Assembly (NCBI GenBank): GCA_030430975.1
Contig: JAUIKB010000353.1
Coordinates: 1 to 6,330 of the forward strand
Source of the DNA: Polyangia bacterium
Lineage (GTDB): Bacteria; Myxococcota_A; Polyangia; Polyangiales; Polyangiaceae
Direction: 5' to 3'
Length of the DNA stretch: 6,330 nucleotides
Below are positions 1 through 6,238 of the stretch, one piece after another. The position numbers and the translations under genes are program-made. How positions within the stretch are numbered: the first letter of the stretch is position 1; every line of letters starts with the position of its first letter. Under the pieces are notes generated by a model. That model was not told the DNA's origin. It did not search any database and worked only from the letters and a program-made list of their open reading frames with translations.

Positions 1-29
1 CAGACGACAGACGTGCGCTTCACGCCGCG

Positions 30-1211
30 TCAGGTTCCCGACGCCACGTCCTCGCACAGCTGGTCGAGGCGCTTGCAGATGGTCTTGGCGTTCATCGTTC
101 CCTTGTAGACATACAGCGCGCTGTGGTCTTCATCCAAGACCGACTCGCTCACCCGCAGCCGGCTACTGACGCAGAACAAGAACCGCGCGCCGAGGCCGGT
201 CTGAGCCATCTCGACGCGTCGCCACACAGCATCGCGACTCCAAAAGCCCATCACCTCGACGAACACGACTTCGCCGTCGTCGCGCCGCATCGTGAGATCC
301 GGTGCGACGATCCCAACGCCCGGAATGTTTCTTAGGGCCCCTCCCGGCTGCGCGCTCCAGCGCTGCTTGCTGGCTTTTTCGATGGCGCCAACGAGTTTCT
401 CCACATCGGGCGGGAGTGCCGCGTCAGCCTCAAGCGTGCTCTCGGCTTGGTGTTCGTAGCTGTACGTGAGTCTGCGACGATCTTTGCCCCAGCGCAGCTC
501 AGCCTCCAGACTCAGCTGACCGCAGGCCTCCAGCGCCGGTAAGATCAGCGCCAGCTGAAGCCCGTACTTTGTCACTGAGTCGATCAGGCTGAAGGGTCCG
601 TCGATCGTGAACCGGTACCCATCATCCTCCGGTTCGACCTGAAACAGCAGTCGCCGGAACTTCAGCTTCTGAAACAGCGTTCGATACGCCGCCGGGGTGG
701 CCCCGCGCACGACGGCCACGACCCGAACTGCCCGCAGAAGCACGGCTTGGCGCTGGGCGCGGTCGAATCGACTCAGCAGAGCCTCAGCGTCCAGGCGCGT
801 CGCGCGCTGCAGAATCTGAGCGCCCCGCAGATCGGCGAACAGCCCCTGCTCCAGCCGCTGCGGCGTGAGCTCCACGCGCTGCGCCACCTCGTTGATGATC
901 TCTTCTCGATCGAAGCCAGATCTCTGGCTCCGACGTCGTGAAGCGGCATGCAGAAACAGCTCTCTGCGTAGCTGCGGCGGCTCGAGATCCGTTTCAGTCG
1001 CATACTCATTGGCGTCGTCTAAGAGCTTGAGCAAACCCGCGGAGACTTTCTTTAGGCTGGCGTCATCGCGTGACGCGCCTTCGTGCTCGAGCAGGATACT
1101 CAGATACTGCGCCGCGAGGTGGACGGCCGCGTCCCGCTGCTTGGCGGGAATCGAACCCACGTGTAGTCGCTCGCCGCGCCGTCGCGCGATCACCAGTTCA
1201 GGCGTCAGCAT
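30..1211 (-). CDS. bax1: Bax1-like (DUF790) structure-specific nuclease, partner of XPB helicase
   Basis: This 393-residue protein matches the DUF790/Bax1 family, known in archaea as the endonuclease that binds the XPB helicase and cuts DNA opened by it. The N-terminus (MLTPELVIARRRGERL) has the family's typical opening. The central part holds the conserved stretch GPFSLIDSVTKYGLQLALIL (about 205-224), followed by P225-A-L. The C-terminal third is a PD-(D/E)XK-type nuclease core: P304-D305 at the first acidic position, then the E319-V-M-G-F-W324 strand, with basic residues (R330-R332) after it. The length is normal for a complete Bax1. The ATG at 1211 is supported by AGGGG (1219-1223) 7 nt upstream. 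It begins 4 nt after the stop of the XPB-like helicase gene, so the two are surely co-transcribed and probably form a complex. Family assignment is strong; the cellular role in this bacterium (excision repair or another DNA-processing task) is inference. Confidence 0.9.
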   Translation of the reverse strand: MLTPELVIARRRGERLHVGSIPAKQRDAAVHLAAQYLSILLEHEGASRDDASLKKVSAGLLKLLDDANEYATETDLEPPQLRRELFLHAASRRRSQRSGFDREEIINEVAQRVELTPQRLEQGLFADLRGAQILQRATRLDAEALLSRFDRAQRQAVLLRAVRVVAVVRGATPAAYRTLFQKLKFRRLLFQVEPEDDGYRFTIDGPFSLIDSVTKYGLQLALILPALEACGQLSLEAELRWGKDRRRLTYSYEHQAESTLEADAALPPDVEKLVGAIEKASKQRWSAQPGGALRNIPGVGIVAPDLTMRRDDGEVVFVEVMGFWSRDAVWRRVEMAQTGLGARFLFCVSSRLRVSESVLDEDHSALYVYKGTMNAKTICKRLDQLCEDVASGT

Positions 1212-1215
1212 CTTG

Positions 1216-2601
1216 CTACCCCTGGTACGCCGAGTGTTCTCGACGCCGTTCGCTCGTCCCGGTTTCGCTCGTCCCGGCCGTCACGAGTTCGTAAAGGGTA
1301 GCGCGCTTGCCGTCCCGCGGTCGGAGGATGCGGCCCAGACGCTGCACATGCTCACGAACCGAACCGCTACCGCTCACGACGATAGCGACGTTCGCATCCG
1401 GAACGTCGACCCCTTCGTTCAAGACCTTCGAAGTCGCGACAGCGGTGTAGCGACCATCGGCGAACGCCTCGAGAATATGACTACGCTCTTTGATTTTTGT
1501 TTGGTGGGTGATGATCGGAATCAAGAACCTACGGGACATCGCGTACGCAGTCCGATTGTCCGACGTAAAGATCAACGTGCGGTCCGACCGATGCAGCTCC
1601 AGTAGCTGCTCGACGCAGGTCAGCTTGGCTGGCGCGGCTAGCGCTAGCTGCCGCTGACGTCGATAAGCCTTCAGTGCGCGCTGTCCGTGTTCCGTCCGTG
1701 ACGCGCGCATGATGAAGTCGCTCCAGCCGCGTGGTGACCCCATGTGAATGCGCTGCTTGCGCAAGAAATCCAGATAGATCGCCCGCTCCTCGTCATGCTC
1801 ACGCTGCTCATCAGGCGATAGCCGGACGACCGTACGCACCGTCTCGTATTCTGCAAGGTAACCTCCGGAGAGTTCGCCGATCTCTTTTCGGTAAACCGTG
1901 GGCCCGATCAGCTCGGTCAGCAACTCGTCACGGCCATCGGCGCGCTCGAGCGTCGCCGTCAGCCCGAGCCGATACGGCGCCAAGCTAAGTTCGGCGCTGA
2001 GCGCGTACGCGGCGCCCGGAAGGTGATGGCACTCATCGAACACGACCAGTCCGAATTTCGCACCGATGTTCTCCATGTGAATGTACGCGGAGTCGTAAGT
2101 CGTCACCGTCAACGGTTGGCAGTCGTACTCGCCTCCCCCGATGACGCCCACAGGGTCGCCAAACGCCGCGCGCAGCACATCGTACCACTGGCGCACCAGG
2201 TCGAGGGTCGGCGTCACCACCAGCGCCGCGCGCTGGGTCGCGTCGATCGCCATCACGGCCATGTGCGTCTTGCCGGAACCGGTGGGCAGGACAACCAGAC
2301 CCGCCGAACGGGCAGCTCGCCACGCTTTGACGGCCTCCGTCTGGTAGGGTCGGGGCGTACGCTGCAGCCGACATCGGCGGTCCAACTCCGAATAGCGCCT
2401 GGCTTCATCAACGAACGGCGTATCTGACTTCACCAGCGCCCGCACGATCGCCGAATAGTGCCGCGCAGCTGCACGGTGGCAGCCGCTGCGGTCGTCCCAT
2501 TTGAGCCCATCCGCGGCGGTCGACCGCTCCATCCCGGTCACTTCGAGAGTGCCAGCCACGAACCGCAACGTGATCGGGTTAGTCTCGACTTCGCTCGACA
2601 T
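1216..2601 (-). CDS. xpb: XPB/Rad25-type superfamily 2 DNA helicase
   Basis: This is a 461-residue ATP-dependent 3'-5' DNA helicase/translocase of the XPB family. Residues about 10-80 resemble the XPB N-terminal damage-recognition-like domain (TLRFVAGTLEV, then the WDDR...RAAARHY pattern). Helicase domain 1 has the RPYQTEAV motif (84-91), Walker A PTGSGKT (106-112), TTYDSAY (167-173), the DECH box (189-192) and LTAT (214-217). Residues about 262-325 form the thumb-like insertion. Helicase domain 2 has IFTSDN (344-349), ITHQT (364-368), the EGVDVPDANVAIVVSGSGS stretch (396-414) and motif VI QRLGRILRP (420-428). Overall order and wording closely follow archaeal XPB as I remember it. One deviation: the R-E-D motif is R220-A221-D222. 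The ATG at 2601 is the only plausible start, although no clear Shine-Dalgarno precedes it. The gene starts 28 nt after the selenoprotein gene and is followed at 4 nt by its Bax1 partner. Confidence 0.93.
   Translation of the reverse strand: MSSEVETNPITLRFVAGTLEVTGMERSTAADGLKWDDRSGCHRAAARHYSAIVRALVKSDTPFVDEARRYSELDRRCRLQRTPRPYQTEAVKAWRAARSAGLVVLPTGSGKTHMAVMAIDATQRAALVVTPTLDLVRQWYDVLRAAFGDPVGVIGGGEYDCQPLTVTTYDSAYIHMENIGAKFGLVVFDECHHLPGAAYALSAELSLAPYRLGLTATLERADGRDELLTELIGPTVYRKEIGELSGGYLAEYETVRTVVRLSPDEQREHDEERAIYLDFLRKQRIHMGSPRGWSDFIMRASRTEHGQRALKAYRRQRQLALAAPAKLTCVEQLLELHRSDRTLIFTSDNRTAYAMSRRFLIPIITHQTKIKERSHILEAFADGRYTAVATSKVLNEGVDVPDANVAIVVSGSGSVREHVQRLGRILRPRDGKRATLYELVTAGTSETGTSERRREHSAYQG
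1219..1223 (-). promoter_or_regulatory. Ribosome binding site of the Bax1-like gene
   Basis: AGGGG on the minus strand lies 7 nt before the ATG at 1211 and overlaps the last codons of the helicase gene. It fixes the start of the nuclease gene and suggests the nuclease is translated from the helicase transcript. Confidence 0.6.
1248..1277 (-). repeat. 15-bp tandem duplication in the helicase 3' end
   Basis: Two adjacent 15-bp units (1248-1262 and 1263-1277) differ at one base and keep the reading frame. They encode G-T-S-E-T-G-T-S-E near the C-terminus of the XPB-like helicase, a region equivalent to the variable tail of archaeal XPB. This looks like a simple slippage duplication. Confidence 0.6.
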
Positions 2602-2629
2602 CGTGTGTGATTCGAGTCGCGACGGCGCG

Positions 2630-3412
2630 CTACAGGTAGTTCGCCTTGATCTCGTCGATCGCCTGCTTGGCGGCCGAGTCGCCCACTCCGAAGATATCGC
2701 CTTCGTGTTTCCAGACCACCTTCATCGTAGCCAACTCGATGATGTACGCCGTCGCACGCCGCGCGAGCCAGTCTTGGCCGTCCGCCGGGGTGGCGCGCAC
2801 GGTCGTCACGGGAATGTCGTAGGTAACGATCCAGTCTTCCAAAACGCCTGTCTTCAGGACTTCTACAAATCCGACGCCTTGAGCGGCGACGGCAGGTGCT
2901 AGCGCGGCCAGATCACGGGCCGCGTTCTTGCACGCTGGTCAGAAGTTCTCGGATATGTGGACTACCGCGTAGCACACGCCCTCCTTCCGAAGTTGGTCGA
3001 ACGAGTAGGTGGTCAGCGGCTGCGTATTGGCCAACCCGACAGCGCTGGGGTTCACGTAACCCTCGAGCATCCGATCCGGCACGACGTCACCCAGGTTGAA
3101 CGTCCCGGGACCTGCGTAAGGCCCGGCTGGGTAAGCACCGGAGTACGTGCAACTAGCGCCTGCGCTCCCGCCGCCGCCGGACGTCCCTCCTGCGCCAGCG
3201 GAACCGCCCGTCGCACCGGCCCCGCCTTGCGCGCCACTGCCGCCCTGACTGCTCCCGCCTTGGGCGCTGCCGCCCTGACTGCTCCCACCTTGGGCGCTGC
3301 CGCCTTGCCCACCGGCATTGCTGCTAGGATCGCTGGCGGCATCGGAACACCCGAGCAACGCCAACGCACCGACCACGACGCCTACTTGGAACGGGGTTTT
3401 TGTGTACTTCAT
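2630..3412 (-). CDS. Thioredoxin-fold selenoprotein lipoprotein (Sec-Pro-Ala-Cys), read through in-frame TGA
   Basis: Seen: the frame starting at ATG 3412 meets TGA at 2939-2941, then continues open to TAG at 2630-2632. With TGA as selenocysteine it gives 260 residues. Residues 1-22 are a lipoprotein signal (lipobox L-L-G-C22). Residues about 31-86 are a Gly/Ser/Ala/Gln linker made of GGSSQGGSAQ-type repeats. A redoxin-like domain starts near 88 (PAGPYAGPGTFNLGDVVPD). A beta strand (CYAVVHIS, 147-154) leads into E-N-F-U158-P-A-C161-K, exactly where thioredoxin-fold proteins carry CxxC. Downstream come a helix (NAARDLAALA), VGFVEVL, the RATAYIIEL strand (219-227) and KVVWKHEGDIF (231-241), which complete the fold. 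A hairpin fitting a bacterial SECIS follows the TGA. Inference: an envelope-anchored thiol/selenol oxidoreductase or peroxidase-like enzyme. The start overlaps the preceding lipoprotein gene by ATGA. Alternative: a pseudogene or base-call error changing TGC/TGT to TGA, less likely given the motif position and hairpin. Without recoding the product would end one residue before its active site. Confidence 0.85.
2896..2933 (-). promoter_or_regulatory. Putative bacterial SECIS hairpin
   Basis: On the sense (minus) strand, CGCGGCC (2924-2918) pairs perfectly with GGCCGCG (2909-2903) around the loop CGUGAUCU (2917-2910). An additional lower stem GUGC/GCAC (2933-2930 with 2899-2896) is separated by the internal loop AAGAA/CUA. 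There are 21 nt between the UGA and the apical loop, and G is the second loop base. Both fit the general consensus for bacterial SECIS elements (hairpin just downstream of UGA inside the coding region, G among the first two loop bases). It would recruit SelB carrying Sec-tRNA. Hairpins arise easily in GC-rich DNA, so this supports the recoding call but does not prove it alone. Confidence 0.72.
2939..2941 (-). other. In-frame TGA, proposed selenocysteine codon (Sec158)
   Basis: This TGA is the only stop between the lipoprotein N-terminal half and the downstream 102 in-frame codons. It occupies the first position of a U-x-x-C redox motif (U158-P-A-C161-K). Cys is the usual residue there in thioredoxin-like proteins, and Sec/Cys exchange at catalytic sites is the standard hallmark of selenoproteins. 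The host would need selA, selB, selC and selD elsewhere; none is in this window. Confidence 0.83.
3241..3300 (-). repeat. Two copies of a 30-bp tandem repeat in the lipoprotein linker
   Basis: Units 3241-3270 and 3271-3300 are identical except at one base (G at 3257, A at 3287). Partial or degenerate copies flank them. They encode the ten-residue unit GGSSQGGSAQ in the flexible linker that holds the redox domain away from the membrane anchor. Such linkers are prone to copy-number change by slippage. Confidence 0.85.
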
Positions 3413-4386
3413 GGCTTCGCTTTCAGTCCGATCCAGGTGAGTCGCTCGACCCCCTCACCCGGCAGCATTTCGATACGGTCCCCGGTCGTTGTAACACGTG
3501 CGACGGCGACCTTCGCAAAGGTCGCCGGAGGCACCCAGTCCGGGTACAAATAGCTACCCAGCGCGTGAATCTCGACCTCCGTGTCGGCCGGCCAGCCCGC
3601 GTCATTTGGGAATGAAAGCTGCGCTGTCCTTGTCTCGATCGGCGGTCCAGCCACCGAGAAGCCGGCCTCGAACGGGCCCAGCGCGTACACGACGCTCAGC
3701 CCATACTCCGACGGTACGAACTCTCCGACCACCGCGTCGGCAACCTTCAACACCCGGAAGCGTCGACCGTCCGCACCGGCACTGACGTCCTCGATGTCGA
3801 TGTCAACGCGGACGCCCGCCGGCACCGTGAGGGTCACACCCGACGCCGTCACCGATTGGGCGGGCGGCGCCGCGCCCATCAGATCGTTTTTGACCACCAG
3901 TTCGGCTGAATCGCTTGGAAACTCCAAAACACGCAGTTCGCCCATCTCGACATGTCCGTCGACGAGAGGCAGCAGCGGGAAGTAGTAGGTCGGCCGGAAC
4001 GGACGGCCGTGAGGCGAGACGGAATAGCCGGTCGGGTTGATGAAGTAGCCGGCCTCCACGGAAAAGCCGCCGGTCGAGTCAGTCTTGCCGTAAAAGCACT
4101 GCGCTCCGCACACACTGAGCGCGAGATCCTTCAGCGGTTGGCCCGTCTCGTCCACGACACTGCCCGAGACGCTCTTCAAACAAACCCCTAATGTCCCTTG
4201 CTCGCCTTCACACTCAGGCTGCGTGCCCGTGTCGAGTGCGTCAGCAGTCGCCCCATCGGTAGCGTCGCTTGTTTGATCGCGCCCCGCATCGCTGGCTCCC
4301 GCATTCCCCGCCCCGGCTGTCGGCTCTGAGGAGCACGCCAGCGCGATTGCGCCGCAAAATAAGGCGACCTTCAGTGGCAATCTCAT
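3409..4386 (-). CDS. Lipoprotein with carboxypeptidase-regulatory-like beta-sandwich domain
   Basis: I prefer the ATG at 4386, giving 325 residues, because it begins directly with a lipoprotein signal: MRLPLKVALFCGAIALAC, lipobox A-L-A-C18. The in-frame ATG at 4428 would add 14 residues before the signal. Residues about 19-58 are an Ala/Gly/Asp/Thr-rich linker. C59, C69, C93 and C97 follow (C93-G-A-Q-C97), likely disulfide-bonded after export. Residues about 73-150 (SVSGSVVDETGQPLKDLALS, later KTDSTGGFSVEAG) match the pattern of carboxypeptidase-D regulatory-like/Ig-like folds. The remaining 170 residues are beta-rich and unrecognised. The stop codon overlaps the start of the selenoprotein gene (ATGA, 3409-3412), so the two are translationally coupled. 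Surface or periplasmic location is well supported. Function is unknown; it might be a partner or substrate of the adjacent redox lipoprotein (inference). Confidence 0.8.
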   Translation of the reverse strand: MRLPLKVALFCGAIALACSSEPTAGAGNAGASDAGRDQTSDATDGATADALDTGTQPECEGEQGTLGVCLKSVSGSVVDETGQPLKDLALSVCGAQCFYGKTDSTGGFSVEAGYFINPTGYSVSPHGRPFRPTYYFPLLPLVDGHVEMGELRVLEFPSDSAELVVKNDLMGAAPPAQSVTASGVTLTVPAGVRVDIDIEDVSAGADGRRFRVLKVADAVVGEFVPSEYGLSVVYALGPFEAGFSVAGPPIETRTAQLSFPNDAGWPADTEVEIHALGSYLYPDWVPPATFAKVAVARVTTTGDRIEMLPGEGVERLTWIGLKAKP

Positions 4387-4431
4387 CGGCTCAGCATACG
4401 CTGGCCCGGGCGCTCGCGCTTCCGCCATTCC

Positions 4432-5097
4432 TCACGCGAACGCTGTGTTCAGCTCTGCGCCACTCACCGTCGGCAGTAGATCTAGCGGCACGTGCCAAGC
4501 CACCTCTCCCAAGTAAACCCCACGGCGGTCGCGCATCACGACCTGGGTCATGCTGCAGTTCGACATGCGGAGGATGCCGACCCGCGGGACCGGGAGACAG
4601 ATAAGAGCCTTGACGATCTGAAAGTTAATGCCGCCGTGAGCCACGATCAGCACGCGCTGATTCGCGGCGCGGTGTCGCTCCTCGAGCATGCCCCGCACCT
4701 TTGCGACGCGGGTCTGCACCGCGTCGTAGCTCTCCCCGCCGTAGGCGGCAAAGTCTCCAAGTCCGGTGATGTCCCGCTGCATGAAGTCTGGATAACGTTT
4801 GACGATCTCGTCCCGCGTCATGCCCTGCAAGTCGCCGCAGTGCACTTCTCGGAGGTCCGTAACCGGTTCAGCCGGCGCCGCGCCTAGCCGTTCGGTCAGA
4901 ACGCCGGCGGTGTCGGCGGCTCTTCGAAGCGGCGAGCAGTACACTCGGTCAAAGCTCGTCCCACGGCTCCGCAGCCAGTCCGCGGCCGCGGCCGCCTGCG
5001 TTCGACCGCGATCCGTCAGGGGTGAGTCGAGGTGTCCCTGAATTCGCCCCTCAACATTGCCTTGCGACTCACCGTGCCGGACGAACAGAAGCTCCAC
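4432..5097 (-). CDS. Histidine phosphatase family protein (phosphoglycerate mutase-like)
   Basis: This 221-residue cytoplasmic enzyme belongs to the branch-1 histidine phosphatase superfamily. The N-terminal L-F-V-R7-H8-G9-E10-S motif carries the phospho-accepting His8 and Arg7. The S55-P-L-R58-R-A-A-D-T motif supplies the second phosphate-binding Arg. E84 (LREVHCGDLQG) is the likely proton donor. V152-A-H154-G-G carries the second catalytic His. The length and lack of large insertions suit a broad phosphatase (alpha-ribazole phosphatase/GpmB-like) rather than a dedicated glycolytic mutase, but the substrate cannot be told from sequence. The start is GTG at 5097, chosen because family members begin a few residues before RHGE; no good Shine-Dalgarno is visible. 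Its TGA stop lies 45 nt before the preferred start of the next lipoprotein gene, and it sits 45 nt after the membrane-protein gene, so it may share a transcript with both. Confidence 0.92.
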   Translation of the reverse strand: MELLFVRHGESQGNVEGRIQGHLDSPLTDRGRTQAAAAADWLRSRGTSFDRVYCSPLRRAADTAGVLTERLGAAPAEPVTDLREVHCGDLQGMTRDEIVKRYPDFMQRDITGLGDFAAYGGESYDAVQTRVAKVRGMLEERHRAANQRVLIVAHGGINFQIVKALICLPVPRVGILRMSNCSMTQVVMRDRRGVYLGEVAWHVPLDLLPTVSGAELNTAFA

Positions 5098-5142
5098 TCG
5101 GCGAGTGTAGCGCCGAAGCGCCGGTCGCCACCAGCCGAGTAC

Positions 5143-6123
5143 TTACATACCTTCCACCACCGCTCCGCCGATCTTGTTGACCTTCCCCGTAATCTTGGCG
5201 CCGCGAATCTGGACCTTCGCCTTTTTGCCCAGAGCGCTGATCGCCACCTTCGACCCGGTCAGACTGCCACCCTCGATGATCACCAGGCTAGCGCCTGAAA
5301 CAGACAACGCAGTCGGAGCCGACACGTTCACGTTCATCAGCGTGAGTTTGCAGTTACCCGTGGCCCGAATCGCCGTGCCACTCGCGAGCGTTGCGGTCGT
5401 GCCCACGACCTTCATGTTCTTGCTCACACACGTCAGCGGCTTCGTTCCGTCCCAGGCGACAACCTTTTGCGCGGTCTTGGTCGGCTGCCCGCTCATCGCG
5501 TCCGCCGTCTTGGCGTAGATTCGCCAACCAACGATCAGCACGATGACAGCAAGAATGAGAAACAAGACGAGGGCGATGCCACAGCCGATCAGTTTCCACT
5601 TAGCTTTTTCCTTCAGCTGACTGGCGATCTCATCTGTATTGATTCCACCCGTGCCGACGCCAACGTTAATGCCTCCGATATTCGTCCGCACCTCGACATC
5701 GCTACCGCGAGGGTCGTATTGATCCTTGACGTTGTCAGAGAAGTTCTGCGCGGCAGATTCCATCGGGGATGGCGCCGCAGCGATCGCGGCAGCGGCGGGT
5801 TGCGTCGCGGACTGAGGCACCTGAACTGTCAGATCGAGCGACTGCACCTGCATCCGCCCGGGGTCGATGGCCTGAATGATCTGAGGAATCAGCGCGGCCA
5901 TGCTGTGTTGAAGCGTCGGCATGGCAAGCGTCCCGGCTTGGAGGGCAGGCTGAACAACCCGCGAAAACGCCTCGCTGATAGCCGCCTGCGCTACCTGCGT
6001 TGGGTCCAAGCCGGGCTGCGTCGCCCCGGAAACCGTCCCATGCAGCTGAACGGTCACCGGACCGGTGTGAGGATCCTGGAGCGACGCCTGGCCACCAAAC
6101 TGAAGATTCGACACGGGTTGCAT
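5143..6123 (-). CDS. Single-pass membrane protein with beta-helix-like C-terminal domain, function unknown
   Basis: I do not recognise this 326-residue protein as a named family. The ATG at 6123 is preferred over an upstream in-frame one at 6189 because AAAGG (6131-6135) lies 7 nt before it and the extra 22 residues look non-native. Residues 1-105 form a soluble region with VTVQLHGTVSG and a helical stretch (PTQVAQAAISEAFSRVVQPA, 41-60). Residues about 105-125 are an Ala/Pro-rich linker, and about 149-163 a Gly/Ile/Asn-rich segment. A single hydrophobic helix spans about 178-200, preceded by four Lys (171-177), suggesting the N-terminus is inside. The outer part has C232 and C258 and three units of about 21 residues (257-277, 278-299, 300-320) with a strand-Gly-x-Ala-strand rhythm, as in right-handed parallel beta-helices. 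The C-terminus would be periplasmic or surface-facing. The coding call is strong, the fold is inferred. Confidence 0.82.
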   Translation of the reverse strand: MQPVSNLQFGGQASLQDPHTGPVTVQLHGTVSGATQPGLDPTQVAQAAISEAFSRVVQPALQAGTLAMPTLQHSMAALIPQIIQAIDPGRMQVQSLDLTVQVPQSATQPAAAAIAAAPSPMESAAQNFSDNVKDQYDPRGSDVEVRTNIGGINVGVGTGGINTDEIASQLKEKAKWKLIGCGIALVLFLILAVIVLIVGWRIYAKTADAMSGQPTKTAQKVVAWDGTKPLTCVSKNMKVVGTTATLASGTAIRATGNCKLTLMNVNVSAPTALSVSGASLVIIEGGSLTGSKVAISALGKKAKVQIRGAKITGKVNKIGGAVVEGM

Positions 6124-6130
6124 TGCGCGG

Positions 6131-6135
6131 CCTTT
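6131..6135 (-). promoter_or_regulatory. Ribosome binding site of the beta-helix membrane protein
   Basis: AAAGG on the minus strand is spaced 7 nt from the ATG at 6123. It decides for this start over the in-frame upstream ATG at 6189, which would add an Arg-rich 22-residue extension. Confidence 0.55.
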
Positions 6136-6180
6136 CAGCGCCGGCCGACACCGGGCTGTTGAAAATCGAAGGGATCGACA

Positions 6181-6196
6181 CGTTCGCAAACGAACG
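6181..6196. repeat. Short hairpin in the intergenic region
   Basis: CGTTCG (6181-6186) and CGAACG (6191-6196) form a 6-bp perfect stem with a 4-nt loop, between the cytochrome-like gene end and the membrane-protein gene. There is no T-tract after it on either strand, so it is not a canonical intrinsic terminator. Confidence 0.4.
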
Positions 6197-6238
6197 ATCG
6201 CGGCGCAATCAACCTGTCCGATCGGAATGTGATCGTTC
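6192..6238. repeat. 8-bp inverted repeat and 10-bp palindrome upstream of the membrane-protein gene
   Basis: GAACGATC (6192-6199) is repeated inverted as GATCGTTC (6231-6238), 31 bp apart. Between them lies the perfect palindrome TCCGATCGGA (6217-6226). All of this is in the 121-bp gap (6124-6244) that must hold any promoter for the downstream gene. These could be operator-like half-sites, but short GATC-type palindromes are common in GC-rich DNA. No convincing -35/-10 pair was found. Confidence 0.35.

Noticed and set aside
865..1605. Plus-strand 246-codon open frame
   Set aside because: It lies antisense across the Bax1 and XPB genes, which have clear family motifs. The translation is Arg/Ser-rich without recognisable domains, typical of a shadow frame in GC-rich DNA.
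2630..2842. Separate 70-residue gene with a TTG start downstream of the lipoprotein
   Set aside because: The open frame extends upstream without a stop to the TGA at 2939-2941, and its sequence completes the thioredoxin-like fold of the lipoprotein. It is the C-terminal part of the selenoprotein.
3241..3300. Possible CRISPR-like repeat
   Set aside because: The 30-bp units are directly adjacent without spacers and encode an in-frame peptide repeat.
2939..3412. Lipoprotein ending at TGA as a complete 157-residue gene, or a pseudogene broken by a nonsense mutation
   Set aside because: It would end one residue before the redox motif. The downstream frame is fully open for 102 codons, U-x-x-C is exactly placed, and a SECIS-like hairpin follows. 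Sequencing error remains possible but less likely.
2957..3553. Plus-strand 198-codon open frame
   Set aside because: It is antisense to both lipoproteins and its Ala/Thr-rich repeats are the mirror image of the Gly/Ser linker repeat.
4432..4434. Second in-frame TGA: the phosphatase stop is in frame with the next lipoprotein ORF
   Set aside because: No U-x-x-C motif or partner Cys is nearby, the phosphatase is full length, and the next gene has its own signal peptide. This is an ordinary stop.
6124..6189. Upstream start (ATG at 6189) for the membrane protein
   Set aside because: The added 22 residues are Arg-rich and unlike the rest, while the ATG at 6123 has a well-placed AAAGG.
6181..6196. 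Rho-independent terminator
   Set aside because: Stem is only 6 bp and no T-tract follows on either strand.
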